Shown: piece after piece, positions 17,488 through 26,235 of the stretch | Layout: every line of letters starts with the position of its first letter | Numbering within the stretch: the stretch's first letter is position 1 | DNA from: an uncultured Pirellulaceae bacterium | Lineage (GTDB): Bacteria; Planctomycetota; Planctomycetia; Pirellulales; Pirellulaceae | Direction: 5' to 3' | DNA length: 64,000 nucleotides | NCBI GenBank assembly: GCA_937941455.1 | Contig: CALDHM010000033.1 | Span: 1-64,000, forward strand | Position numbers and translations under genes: made by a program | The notes under the pieces: generated by a model | What the model was told of the DNA's origin: nothing | Databases searched by the model: none | Seen by the model: only the letters and a program-made list of their open reading frames with translations

Positions 17488-17631
17488 ACCAACCATCGTC
17501 CCCCGATCTGGAACGCGCTGCCGCTGTCTGGTCGAGACGGGTCGAAGCTGGTAAGTTTTTCGATGGATGGCAGGGGCGTTGAGGTCCGAGAGCGCTCCGG
17601 ATTGCGAAGCATGATTTTTTGAGGAAGCACG

Positions 17632-18054
17632 ATGGCAGAAGACGGTCAACCTTGGTACCACGAGGGTCTGCGGTTCTCTTGTACGGAATGCGGGAATTGC
17701 TGCACGGGCTTCTCGGGCTATGTCTGGGTGAATAAGGAAGAGATGTCGGCATTGGCCGAACGTCTAGGAATCGATCTCGACGAATTCGAGCGGCTCTACA
17801 CGCGGAAAATCGGCATTCGCTACAGCTTAAAGGAATTCCCCAACGGCTCCTGCGTTTTTTTCGACGAGGAGCGGCGGAATTGCACCGTTTACGAAGATCG
17901 GCCGCGTCAATGCCGGACCTGGCCCTTCTGGGGGAGCAACCTGCGCACTCCCCAACAGTGGCAAGCCACCTGCGAGGCGTGTCCCGGAGCAGGGCAGGGG
18001 CGGTTGTACCAACTCGAAGAGATTGAGCGGCAACGCGAGGCGTTCCGCATTTAA
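17632..18054 (+). CDS. YkgJ-type cysteine-cluster protein (Fe-S or zinc)
   Basis: A 140-residue protein with the YkgJ pattern: FSCTECGNCCTGFSG near the N-terminus (residues 16-30), then CVFFDE, NCTVYEDRPRQCRTWPFW in the middle, and a late CEACPGAG. The eight or so conserved cysteines probably hold an iron-sulfur cluster or zinc. The family is widespread and without a clear biochemical role. It follows moaA after 144 bases, and a link to molybdopterin metabolism is possible but unproven. Confidence 0.85.
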   Translation: MAEDGQPWYHEGLRFSCTECGNCCTGFSGYVWVNKEEMSALAERLGIDLDEFERLYTRKIGIRYSLKEFPNGSCVFFDEERRNCTVYEDRPRQCRTWPFWGSNLRTPQQWQATCEACPGAGQGRLYQLEEIERQREAFRI

Positions 18055-18082
18055 TCTGGGTTTTGTCCGCAAACCATTAATG

Positions 18083-18142
18083 GGAACGCGTTGGCTTCCG
18101 ATTTTCGCGAGACCCGCGGGCTAGCGCCCCGCAGCTGACGGG
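18083..18142. repeat. Family A palindromic repeat, copy A3 (inverted relative to A4)
   Basis: The bases TCGCGAGACCCGCGGGCTAG and those following, at 18105-18142, match the reverse complement of 19574-19611 at 35 of 38 positions by hand count. The left arm GAACGCGTTGGC begins at about 18086. The gap 18055-18361 holds nothing else I can name, apart from a GGAG upstream of galE. Confidence 0.7.
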
Positions 18143-18361
18143 CCTTGTGACAACACGTGGCGATCGGCGGACGATGCCGGGTGTGCTGGCATCCGACGGG
18201 TCGGGTTTTCAGTTTCGCCTTGGTCGTCTAAAACATTGATCCAAAGGACGGCGAGGGAATTTGGCCACACCAGTCCCACACACTGCTGCGGCCCGCATGA
18301 TCGGGGGCCACGCGGTGTTTTCTTGCCTGTCGGGCGAGCCAGTTAGGAGAACGGGTTAAGC

Positions 18362-19363
18362 ATGAACGTATTAGTCATCGGCGGTGCGGGCTATATCGGC
18401 TCGCACATGGTAAGGCTACTGCAAGAAAACGGCCATTTGGCCATCGTTCTCGATAACCTTTCCACTGGATTCGCCGACTCCGTACGGGGAGCGAAGTTGT
18501 ATCGGGGCAACCTGGACGACCGCCAACTGGTGGAGCAAATCTTGAAAACCCACCGCATCGAGGCGGTGATGCACTACGCGGCGTGCGCGCTTGTGGGTGA
18601 GTCGGTGGTCGATCCAGCCAAGTATTATCGCAACAATGTCGTGGCGACTCTCAGTTTGCTCGATACAATGCGGGCCTGCGACGTCCGCAAATTGGTGTTT
18701 TCCAGCACCTGTGCGACGTACGGGATTCCCACGAAGGTGCCGATCGATGAAACCGAAAAACAAGATCCGGTGAATCCGTACGGCTTTACGAAACTCGTCA
18801 TCGAGCGGGCCCTTGCGGATTACTCGGCGGCCTATGGTTTCGGCTACGCGACGCTCCGCTACTTCAATGCGTCTGGGGCAAGCCCGGCAGGAGATATCGG
18901 CGAGGATCACGATCCAGAGACCCATTTGATTCCCCTGGTGTTGCAGGTCGCCCTTGGGCAGCGGCCGCACATTACGGTCTTCGGCGATGATTGGCCGACT
19001 CCCGATGGAACTTGTATCCGCGATTACATCCACGTCGACGATTTGGCCACCGCCCATTTGGCGGCGCTGGAGCGGCTCGATCTCGGTTCGGAGATCCAGC
19101 TGAATTTGGGTACCGGAGTCGGCAACAGCGTCCGCGAGGTGATCGACGCTTGTCGCGAAGTGACCGGGCATGACATTCCCGAGGTGATCGGCTCGCGCCG
19201 CGCAGGGGATCCGCCTGAGTTGGTGGCCGACTCGCGGAGGGCCCAGTGCGAATTGGCTTGGACACCCAAATACACCGACATCCGGGAGATCGTCCGGACG
19301 GCATGGAAATGGCACCAGAGCCATCCGACAGGTTATCCCAAAGAAAAGGCGTCCTGTGTTTGA
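18362..19363 (+). CDS. galE: UDP-glucose 4-epimerase GalE
   Basis: A 333-residue short-chain dehydrogenase of the extended type. The NAD site is VIGGAGYIGSH (residues 5-15), the catalytic set is the SSTCATYG serine or threonine region with Y140 and K144 in NPYGFTK, and the PEVIGSRRAGDPPELVADS segment in the C-terminal part is typical of GalE. It interconverts UDP-glucose and UDP-galactose for envelope polysaccharide. A GGAG lies eleven bases before the ATG. No galactose-utilisation genes are next to it; two inverted copies of repeat A flank it. Confidence 0.94.
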   Translation: MNVLVIGGAGYIGSHMVRLLQENGHLAIVLDNLSTGFADSVRGAKLYRGNLDDRQLVEQILKTHRIEAVMHYAACALVGESVVDPAKYYRNNVVATLSLLDTMRACDVRKLVFSSTCATYGIPTKVPIDETEKQDPVNPYGFTKLVIERALADYSAAYGFGYATLRYFNASGASPAGDIGEDHDPETHLIPLVLQVALGQRPHITVFGDDWPTPDGTCIRDYIHVDDLATAHLAALERLDLGSEIQLNLGTGVGNSVREVIDACREVTGHDIPEVIGSRRAGDPPELVADSRRAQCELAWTPKYTDIREIVRTAWKWHQSHPTGYPKEKASCV

Positions 19364-19573
19364 TCATGATGGGCACCCGGAGTTCGCATCGCTGCTTCGC
19401 CAGCATGGTAGCGGAACCGACTCCGGTTGCTCGCGCTTGCACCAGCCAAGGATCTTGGCCAAGGCCAGTCGTCGGTCGATCGCCACAAAGGAGAGAGCGA
19501 GAGAGGGGGGGAGGGGCAGGCTCACTTCCAGTTTTGAATTCTTTCGTCTCAAGCCGTAGGCTTTGCCTCCCAA

Positions 19574-19640
19574 CCCGTCAGCCGCAGGGCGCTAGCCCGC
19601 AGGTCTCGCGATAATTAAATGCTAACGCGCGCCGGCTGAT
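19574..19640. repeat. Family A palindromic repeat, copy A4
   Basis: An inverted repeat with left end GTCAGCCGCAGGGCGCTAGC and right end GCTAACGCGCGCCGGCTGAT. It lies between galE and the convergent oxidoreductase gene, in the opposite orientation to copy A3, so galE is enclosed by inverted copies. The rest of the gap 19364-19665 has no convincing gene. Confidence 0.75.
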
Positions 19641-19665
19641 CGTTCAGGGACCAAGCCTGATACGG

Positions 19666-20679
19666 TCACTCGAGTCGTTGACGCTGGCCAGATCGAGCGG
19701 CTTGGTCGGCCGCAATGACGACACGCATTGCGTGATAGGTATCCGCTAAGTCCGATGAGCGGCGGACCAGACTCGTGACAGAGCGAAAGAAATACTCGAG
19801 CATCCGTTCGCCGACCGGGCGTTCGGATTCGAGCGACTCCAGATGCTGTCCCGAATTGTCGAACCATGTCAGGCTGGAGGGGAGATCGACGAACGCCATC
19901 CCCCTCTCGCAGCAGATCTGCATCGACGCGGGCCGACGAAAGCTGAGCGCCTCGGCCCAGCGCTCGGGGACGTAATGCCCCACGCTCATCTGGGCCATGA
20001 TGGGGGTCGCGGCTGGCGAACTGGCAGGATACTCCAAATTGACCATTTGATAAAAAGCGTTTCTCGTCTCCGATTGTTCGTGATGGATCGCGCTGGCAAC
20101 GGAGCAAGGGCGACTCCCCACTACGTAGGAAATCCAGTCGATGACCTCCATCAAATGCCGCCACGACAGAGGACAGTATTTCCCGCGGCGCAAACGATTC
20201 GATTGAGCCTCGGCGGGTAGCCGCTCGTGGCAGAAGATCAGCCTGGGCGGACCCAATTTGGTGGCGATCAACTCTTTCAGCCGAATCGTGGCGGGGGCGA
20301 AACGCCGCGGCAGTTCCGCCATGAACGCCACGCCGGAGCGATCGATCCGCTCGCGCACATCATCCATTTGTTCTGGAGTGATGTCCAAGGCCGCCGCACT
20401 GAATACCGCCTTGCCTGCCTCGCAAGCCGCGATCATGGGGAGCGGACCGATCCAATCGGGAGACAATGCCAACACCGCGTCGATGTCATCGCGCTCCATC
20501 AACGCCCGGAATCCATCCATCGGCAACGCGTTGAATTCCTTGGCGGCCTGTTCGGACTTCTTGGCAATTTCGCAACAGACCGCCTTGACCTCAAAACGGT
20601 TGGCCAAGGCTAACAGGGCAGGACGATGCCGGGTTTGCCAATGGTCACCAAGACCAATCAGGCCGACACGTAACTTCAT
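19666..20679 (-). CDS. Gfo/Idh/MocA-family oxidoreductase
   Basis: I start at the ATG complement of 20677-20679, behind an AAGGA, giving MKLRVGLIGLGDHWQTRHRP and 337 residues. The N-terminal Rossmann part (GLIGLGDHW, then VCCEIAKKSEQAAKEFN) and the VLALSPDWIGPLPMIAACEAGKAVF segment are those of the Gfo/Idh/MocA family, which oxidises or reduces sugars and cyclitols with NAD(P). The canonical EKP triad (Glu-Lys-Pro) is replaced here by CEAGKAVFS, so lysine placement is atypical. The protein has an extra C-terminal domain of unknown substrate. It is convergent with galE. The substrate cannot be named. Confidence 0.8.
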   Translation of the reverse strand: MKLRVGLIGLGDHWQTRHRPALLALANRFEVKAVCCEIAKKSEQAAKEFNALPMDGFRALMERDDIDAVLALSPDWIGPLPMIAACEAGKAVFSAAALDITPEQMDDVRERIDRSGVAFMAELPRRFAPATIRLKELIATKLGPPRLIFCHERLPAEAQSNRLRRGKYCPLSWRHLMEVIDWISYVVGSRPCSVASAIHHEQSETRNAFYQMVNLEYPASSPAATPIMAQMSVGHYVPERWAEALSFRRPASMQICCERGMAFVDLPSSLTWFDNSGQHLESLESERPVGERMLEYFFRSVTSLVRRSSDLADTYHAMRVVIAADQAARSGQRQRLE

Positions 20680-21375
20680 ACATTTTTCCTTTTGCCTGGC
20701 CCGATTTTCATGAAAGCCAATGTGCCACACGGAACCCGATGATCTCTCGACGGATCGTGACGTTGATGATTTTGTCAAATTGCATGGTTCGGGGATCGAC
20801 TTGTGCGGTCGCTCATTCGAGATGCGGTCAAAACCAGGAGTTTACCGGAACCAACTACCACCCTAGAGATATCGGCCAATGCTCGGATCCAACTCGCCGT
20901 TCTTGGCAACTTATTTAAATTTTCGGCGTATCCGTAGTGAAATCAACCAGCCCGCGTGGGGAAGTTCCCTCAATTTTTGTATCGCGAGCCTCAATTTCGG
21001 CCCCAACTCGCCATCAACGAAGCGCCGGTCAGCGATCGTGAAATTGCGGATGGAGCAACCACAACGGGCAGGAAAATCAGCGCTCCAATCCTTTGACAGA
21101 CGTCTCATCATCGGCGGGGCCGCTTGCGGCAAATCCGTTCCGCATTCGTGCGCGAAGGATTGGTTGCGACCGCTCGACCGATTATGCTGAGTTTTGGACT
21201 CAGGCGATGCACCTTGTTACTTGCGTCAAGTAGTTTTAAGTCGGGCAAATACCTCGACCGGAAACCATTTTGCTCCAACGGCTTCGGTTGCCGGTCCATC
21301 GGATTGGCCAACATTTTGCAACGGATTCGCTCGGCCGCCCTGCTGACGGCTTCGTCCGAACTAGGCGTTACATCG
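20680..21375. other. Intergenic region of about 700 bases, nothing identified
   Basis: Frames of 70-100 codons exist on both strands here, but none has a ribosome-binding site, a motif or protein-like composition. The frame of the downstream membrane protein stays open back to 21124, so its true start could lie in this region. No repeat or hairpin was seen. Confidence 0.4.
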
Positions 21376-22836
21376 ATGACCCATTCATCACCGGAAACCA
21401 GAAGATTGAAGTTAACGGGCTGGGCTGACGATCATGCGCGGTCGGGGGTTTGGCAATGGTTTTTGCTGTCGTGGGCCGTGCTCGGCCTTGCGACGGCCCT
21501 CTGGTGGAGTCGAGGCGAAGAAGCGTTGACCGACTGGCCCCAACGACATGGTGACGATGTATTCTTCGAAAATATCGCCTGGAATTTCTGGCAGTACGGA
21601 TTTGTATCGGTTGATTTTTCGTCCGCCGCCTGGCGGGAACCCTACGAACAAGCGAATGGCGACGGTCGCTACGATTGGTTCCTGGGGTGGCGGCATCGCG
21701 GATTGACGACGTCGCGAGCCCCGGGCTTTCCGGTCTTTGCGGGAATCGTGTACCAAATCGCCGGCAGGAATCCTGCGGCCGTGCGCGTGGGTTCGGCCTT
21801 GGTTGGTCTGAGCGGACTGGCATTCCTGTTGGCCGTGGTGCGAATTGTGTGCGGTTGGCAGGTAGCGGCTGTCGCTCTCGCTACCTTGTCCGCCGATTTT
21901 TTCGTATTGCGGGCCTTACCGCAGTTCATGTCCGAGGGGCTAGGGATCGGCTTGCTCAGCCTACTTGTCGGCGGCAGTCTCGCCGCGCCCCATCGAGATT
22001 GGGAACGGCGTGGATGGTTAACCGTCACCTACTTGGGTCTCGGGGTCGTCTTTGCGGCGGCGATGTTGGTCCGATCCAATTTGAATTTTTGGTATTTGTT
22101 ATTGGCAGTGGGTGGAGCGTTGTACGGTTGGTACTCACGGTTTATGAAGGGTCGATTTCCAAGTTGGTGGGGTTGCTGGTTTTGGTTTTTGCTCGCGGCG
22201 ACAGCGGTTTCGCTCCCTTGGTGGATTCGAAACTGTCGGATTTCTCACGGGTTTGCACCATTCGGCACCTCCGGAACCTACGGTTTGTCCGGTGCCTACT
22301 GCGACGAGTCCTACCGACAATTCGGTAATTGGAGTTTGGAAACGGCCGTAGCGACGAGTCAACAAGCAGTTCAAAGCCCCGGATTTGGTCAACTTGATCT
22401 GCCACGGCAAGAATTTGTCTTGGGCCAATACAGTTTAAGACAGGCGGCAAGTTGGATCATGGCCAATTTCGAAAAATTGCCAGCACTCATGGCGATGCGG
22501 ATGGCAAGTCATTTGGGGTTTTATGGGCAACCGCTATGGCTGATGCTGCTCAACGGGGGCCTGTTGGTTGGTGCCTTGATTGGGGCTTGGAGGTTTAGGA
22601 GTTCAGTTGGCGTTTGGATCTTTTTGGGCTCGAGCTTGAGCCTTGTGACCGTTGCCCTGACCTGGGAGCACTTTGGCCGGTACTCTTTGCCGATTCGTCC
22701 GATGATTCACGTCGGTTTCGGCATGTCGGTGTTTTTTCTCCCTTTAGTCGATGATTCAACTGAGGGTTGGCGAGAAGAGCTCCGAATACATCCTCCCCAA
22801 AAGTGGTGCAAGCGAGGCCGCGGCGATGGCACCTAA
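21376..22836 (+). CDS. Polytopic membrane protein, GT-C/ArnT-like glycosyltransferase candidate
   Basis: From the ATG at 21376 the 486-residue protein has an N-terminal cytoplasmic stretch, then about nine hydrophobic helices. A soluble loop after the first helix contains QRHGDDVFFENIAWNFWQYG and TSRAPGFPVFAG; the aspartate and the RAPGFP motif resemble the active-site loop and the Y-x-P-x-Y-P-like loop of PMT/ArnT-type glycosyltransferases using polyprenyl-linked sugars. The last 60 residues are hydrophobic and then charged. No catalytic proof exists. The frame is open back to 21124, but the added residues do not look like a signal or membrane sequence. It is not clearly in an operon. Confidence 0.65.
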   Translation: MTHSSPETRRLKLTGWADDHARSGVWQWFLLSWAVLGLATALWWSRGEEALTDWPQRHGDDVFFENIAWNFWQYGFVSVDFSSAAWREPYEQANGDGRYDWFLGWRHRGLTTSRAPGFPVFAGIVYQIAGRNPAAVRVGSALVGLSGLAFLLAVVRIVCGWQVAAVALATLSADFFVLRALPQFMSEGLGIGLLSLLVGGSLAAPHRDWERRGWLTVTYLGLGVVFAAAMLVRSNLNFWYLLLAVGGALYGWYSRFMKGRFPSWWGCWFWFLLAATAVSLPWWIRNCRISHGFAPFGTSGTYGLSGAYCDESYRQFGNWSLETAVATSQQAVQSPGFGQLDLPRQEFVLGQYSLRQAASWIMANFEKLPALMAMRMASHLGFYGQPLWLMLLNGGLLVGALIGAWRFRSSVGVWIFLGSSLSLVTVALTWEHFGRYSLPIRPMIHVGFGMSVFFLPLVDDSTEGWREELRIHPPQKWCKRGRGDGT

Positions 22837-22885
22837 GGACGAATTTGACGTCATTAACGGATAATTCGATTATGAAAGAAAAGTT

Positions 22886-22948
22886 GTGAAAAAATTTGTT
22901 AATTTTTCACTTTAGGTGATTGACATCGACCAATCGGGTGTTTATTCT
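22886..22948 (+). promoter_or_regulatory. Candidate sigma-70-type promoter with upstream inverted repeat
   Basis: TTGACA at 22920-22925 and TATTCT at 22943-22948 are separated by exactly 17 bases, a close match to the housekeeping consensus. Just upstream, GTGAAAAA and TTTTTCAC at 22886-22910 form a perfect 8-base inverted repeat that could be a protein-binding site or an end-of-transcript hairpin of the previous gene. The next gene, the PEP-CTERM protein, starts at 23076 behind a strong AGGAGG, leaving a leader of about 120 bases. Confidence 0.6.
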
Positions 22949-23075
22949 GAAGAAGTTTTGGCAGGATGGGTAAACATTTCCACTCATTCTTACGGAATGC
23001 CTGCCTTGTTCGCTTCGTAGTTTTTGTCCACCGCAAATACAGCAAACTCGTCTTTAGGCTGAGGAGGAAAAATCA

Positions 23076-23897
23076 ATGAAACATTTCCTTTTATCGTTAA
23101 TCGCGCTTGCAGTGATCTTCACCGCTTCCGCGCGAGGGGACATCGGCAACATCGATGGCACCTATTTTTTGGGTACCATGCAGTTGGATGCCAATGGAAA
23201 CCTGACCCCGGTTAACTCGCTTCACAACGGAGTCACTTGGTTCCGCTCGGAAAATTTTGCTTTGTCTTACTTTAATATCGGTACCACCAGTACTACTGGC
23301 AGCGCGATGAACGAGTACGTCTCGCACGGCCAAGGAAATGCTGGTGGCCCTGTTACAGTGACTGGTTTCACTCTTTGGTACGCCTCGAACCAAGCCGACG
23401 GCACGCTGCAAGCTGGGTTAAATTATTACAACGGTCGCGATTTAACAAATACAACGACTCCTGCCGCGGCTAGCTTTGCTATTAATCTTCCCACGCCTGG
23501 AGGTACCGGTGGTACATTTTTGTACAATGCCACTGTGATTCTGCCGTCCTCCCTATGGTTCAGCTTGACCGACGCCAATGGTGACTTCGAGTACGGTTTG
23601 CGGATGTTGGCGGGTGTCGGCAACTTTGGTCCGATTCTCCAGGTAAATATTCCGGGTCAAACATTTTACCAAGCCGACTCTTCGGTTAATGCAACCGTAG
23701 GTACTACCTACAACGCATTCGAACGTTGGAACACTCTGACTCAGACCTCTGGCGCTCAAACTGGGGTTTTCTGGTTCGGAGCGACTGGTCCCTGGGCAGG
23801 TGCCGCGCACAGGGTTTACTTAGTTCCTGAACCCGGTACCGGCTTGGCATTGGCATTCATTGGTGCCATGGGCTTGGTTGTCCGTCGCCGACGATAA
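23076..23897 (+). CDS. Secreted PEP-CTERM protein, unknown function
   Basis: A 273-residue protein with a signal peptide (MKHFLLSLIALAVIFTASARG) and a C-terminal sorting tail: VPEPGTG, then a hydrophobic helix, then VVRRRR. Such tails are recognised by exosortase, which cleaves and anchors the protein in Gram-negative bacteria making exopolysaccharide. The middle is a beta-rich, Thr/Gly/Asn-rich module, probably an extracellular beta-sandwich. A very strong AGGAGG lies eight bases before the ATG, and a close consensus promoter is at 22920. The second PEP-CTERM protein follows on the same strand. No exosortase gene is in this window. Confidence 0.9.
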   Translation: MKHFLLSLIALAVIFTASARGDIGNIDGTYFLGTMQLDANGNLTPVNSLHNGVTWFRSENFALSYFNIGTTSTTGSAMNEYVSHGQGNAGGPVTVTGFTLWYASNQADGTLQAGLNYYNGRDLTNTTTPAAASFAINLPTPGGTGGTFLYNATVILPSSLWFSLTDANGDFEYGLRMLAGVGNFGPILQVNIPGQTFYQADSSVNATVGTTYNAFERWNTLTQTSGAQTGVFWFGATGPWAGAAHRVYLVPEPGTGLALAFIGAMGLVVRRRR

Positions 23898-23965
23898 TTT
23901 TGCCGAATTTTAAGCGAACCTGCCGCCAACCGGCGGATCGGTTCCACTGATTAGCAAAACAAAAT

Positions 23966-23994
23966 CCGACCCGGGTCTTGTGTCGGCTTTTTTT
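23966..23994 (+). terminator. Possible rho-independent terminator after PEP-CTERM gene
   Basis: CCGAC at 23966-23970 pairs with GTCGG at 23982-23986, followed by seven T. The stem is only five pairs, with an 11-base loop, so strength is doubtful, but it lies 69 bases after the stop and ends in a clean T run. Confidence 0.45.
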
Positions 23995-24028
23995 GTCACA
24001 GCCACCGGGCGTAGTACCAAAACGTGTC

Positions 24029-24091
24029 TGCCGCAGGGCGCTTGTTCGCGGTTCTCTCGAAAACTCGACACTAAGGCGTTCGTTTCGGCCT
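24029..24091. repeat. Degenerate family A repeat in a 514-base gap
   Basis: CTGCCGCAGGGCGCTTGTTC and, 40 bases on, AAGGCGTTCGTTTCGGC resemble the two halves of the family A palindrome, but the pairing is poor. The rest of 23898-24411 holds a weak terminator and a 19-base tandem repeat, and no gene. Confidence 0.35.
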
Positions 24092-24362
24092 ATAATTTCT
24101 GGACAAAGCCTGACATTCCGAAGACCGCCGTTTTCGACAGACTTGTAGGAGGCCGTCCTCGGCATGCAAATTAAAATAAAAAATTAAAACCGGCTGTCGA
24201 TCACCGAGAACACGAGTATCGTGCGTGTCGATCAATGAGGAACTTTGTTTGACTTCACACCTCATAGACAACGCGTACCGCACTGTGATTTTGGTGATTT
24301 TGCGATGCTGGTTGAGAATTATTGGTAAGTTGATTTCGTGGATGGAGCAGGCTCGGTTTTTT

Positions 24363-24400
24363 CGGGTCAGACATTCAAAAACGGGTCAGACATTCAAAAA
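24363..24400 (+). repeat. Perfect 19-base tandem repeat in leader of subtilase gene
   Basis: CGGGTCAGACATTCAAAAA occurs twice in a row at 24363-24381 and 24382-24400. The second copy ends 11 bases before the subtilase ATG, where a ribosome-binding site would be; no purine-rich site is visible there. Confidence 0.85.
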
Positions 24401-24411
24401 GTGGTGTATCG

Positions 24412-26169
24412 ATGAATCTCAAGGGAACGCAGCTGACAAAAGTAACTTTTTTGGCAGCTTTGACAACCATTGGAGTAATGCTTGCTGGCCCGCTGGTGGC
24501 TCAGAGCATTCCCGTCACGAACTCGAATTCTTCGGAACATGACCGCGTAAGTCTGATCTCTGGGTCCAACGGCGGTGGGCCATTCGCCGGATTGAACATC
24601 AACGCATTTCTCGGGGCCGAACGGTTTTACAACGCCGGATTCACCGGCACAACGGCGCGGGTAGGCAACATCGAGGCTGGTCATGTGTCGAACGCCCACC
24701 AAACGCTCGGGCATGTAACGACCTTCGTGACGGGAACTGGGGCTGCAGGCAGCATCGACAATCACGCGACGGGGGTCACGCATATGATGTCCGGCCGTTT
24801 ATCTCCCACAAATTACCCGACAAACTACTTCGGCTATGGGATCGCCTATGGTGCCACAACGTGGTCGGGCGCGATTGCAACGTCGTTCGGTGGCGGGGGC
24901 TCATTCAGTGCTACGGACGCTTCCACGGCCAGTGTTTACAGCACGATGCTGATCTCCGGCGTCTCGGGACAAACGGTTGACGTTTTCAACAGCAGCTGGG
25001 GTTTCGGTGGAACATCAGCGGGAAACAACACGACAACGATTGGTATCGATGGGATGTTGCATCAAAGCCGCAAGGTCGGAGTTTTTTCGGCTGGTAACAG
25101 TGGTCCGCTGGGAGACACTGTTTCTTCGCCTGCCCTTGGTTTCAATTCAATAGCCGTGGGCGCTTTGGGGCCTGACACCGGTGCCAATCCGTACGACACT
25201 GTTTCGAGCTTTTCGAGCCGAGGGCCAAGCAGCTTTTTCCATGCTGGTACGAATCAGATTATTGCTAATGTTCGTGCCAGTGTGGATATCATGGCACCGG
25301 GGCAGAACTTGACGACGGCCAGTTCCTCGGGGCCGACGACCTACAATGTGAATAACGCCGGAACGAGCTTTTCCGCTCCGATGGTCGCCGGCGGCGCAGC
25401 GCTGGTGGTTGATGCCGGTCGGCAATTGTACGGCGGAGGCAACTCCATCGATGGCCGGGTGATCAAATCGGTACTGCTCAATAGCGCCACTAAAACAACG
25501 GGTTGGAATAACGGCCAAACCCTGTCCGGAGGCATTATCACGACAAACCAGAGTCTCGACTATGTTCGCGGAGCGGGACGGATGAATCTCGACCGCACGT
25601 TCGATCAGTACGTGCGCAAAGCGAACGGTGGAGAAGCAGGTACCACGGACGTAGCAGGCCTTGGTAGTGGCGACCTCGGCAACGTAGGCAATGTCGGCTG
25701 GGATTTCGGCGAAGTCCAGCAAGGAGGAGCCAATCAATACTTCATGGAGTACGAGGTTCTGGCTGGTTCGACGCTCAATGCTACGTTGGCATGGTTTGCC
25801 GACAACAACCCCGGCAACTTGGGGAACTTCAGCGGCCGCGCTTACCAACGCTATGCCGACCTGAATCTTCGCATTTTCCAGTTCGACAATTTGACGAATC
25901 GGAATATCATCGCGACGATCGCCCGCTCGATCAGCCTGTACAATTCTGTTGAACATTTGTCGTTTGTCGTGGCCACGCAGGGCTACTATGGCATTGAAGT
26001 GATCCACAATGGCAACCACTGGAATTTCAACGGGAATCTGACTGGGGAGCGCTATGGCATTTCGTGGTACTCGATCGCGGCGGTTCCCGAACCGGGGACA
26101 GCAATGGCCCTGGTGTGCCTGTTCAGTGTTAGTCTGATTCGCTTCCGCCGGCGAAAGTCTGTCGATTGA
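24412..26169 (+). CDS. Subtilase-family (S8) protein with PEP-CTERM tail
   Basis: This 585-residue exported protein has a signal peptide (to about residue 31), a peptidase S8 domain (residues 60-390) and a C-terminal VPEPGTA, hydrophobic helix and RFRRRK tail that marks it for exosortase. The catalytic serine is S319 in AGTSFSAPMVAG, the oxyanion Asn is N229 in FSAGNSGP, and the histidine is probably H118 in NHATGVTH. At the expected catalytic aspartate the motif reads VGNIEAGHV, with E88 in place of Asp, so activity is uncertain. A beta-rich domain lies at about 400-550. It is probably cell-surface or matrix-attached. There is no clear ribosome-binding site. Confidence 0.88.
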   Translation: MNLKGTQLTKVTFLAALTTIGVMLAGPLVAQSIPVTNSNSSEHDRVSLISGSNGGGPFAGLNINAFLGAERFYNAGFTGTTARVGNIEAGHVSNAHQTLGHVTTFVTGTGAAGSIDNHATGVTHMMSGRLSPTNYPTNYFGYGIAYGATTWSGAIATSFGGGGSFSATDASTASVYSTMLISGVSGQTVDVFNSSWGFGGTSAGNNTTTIGIDGMLHQSRKVGVFSAGNSGPLGDTVSSPALGFNSIAVGALGPDTGANPYDTVSSFSSRGPSSFFHAGTNQIIANVRASVDIMAPGQNLTTASSSGPTTYNVNNAGTSFSAPMVAGGAALVVDAGRQLYGGGNSIDGRVIKSVLLNSATKTTGWNNGQTLSGGIITTNQSLDYVRGAGRMNLDRTFDQYVRKANGGEAGTTDVAGLGSGDLGNVGNVGWDFGEVQQGGANQYFMEYEVLAGSTLNATLAWFADNNPGNLGNFSGRAYQRYADLNLRIFQFDNLTNRNIIATIARSISLYNSVEHLSFVVATQGYYGIEVIHNGNHWNFNGNLTGERYGISWYSIAAVPEPGTAMALVCLFSVSLIRFRRRKSVD

Positions 26170-26235
26170 AAAACGGCTGGGCGTATCGCCACGTCACCTG
26201 GTGATGGTCGGTTCAACAGGACCAAGGTCGGCCGA

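Noticed and set aside
20911-21132. A 73-codon minus-strand frame in the 700-base gap
   Set aside because: No motif, ribosome-binding site or neighbour supports it; its length is expected by chance.
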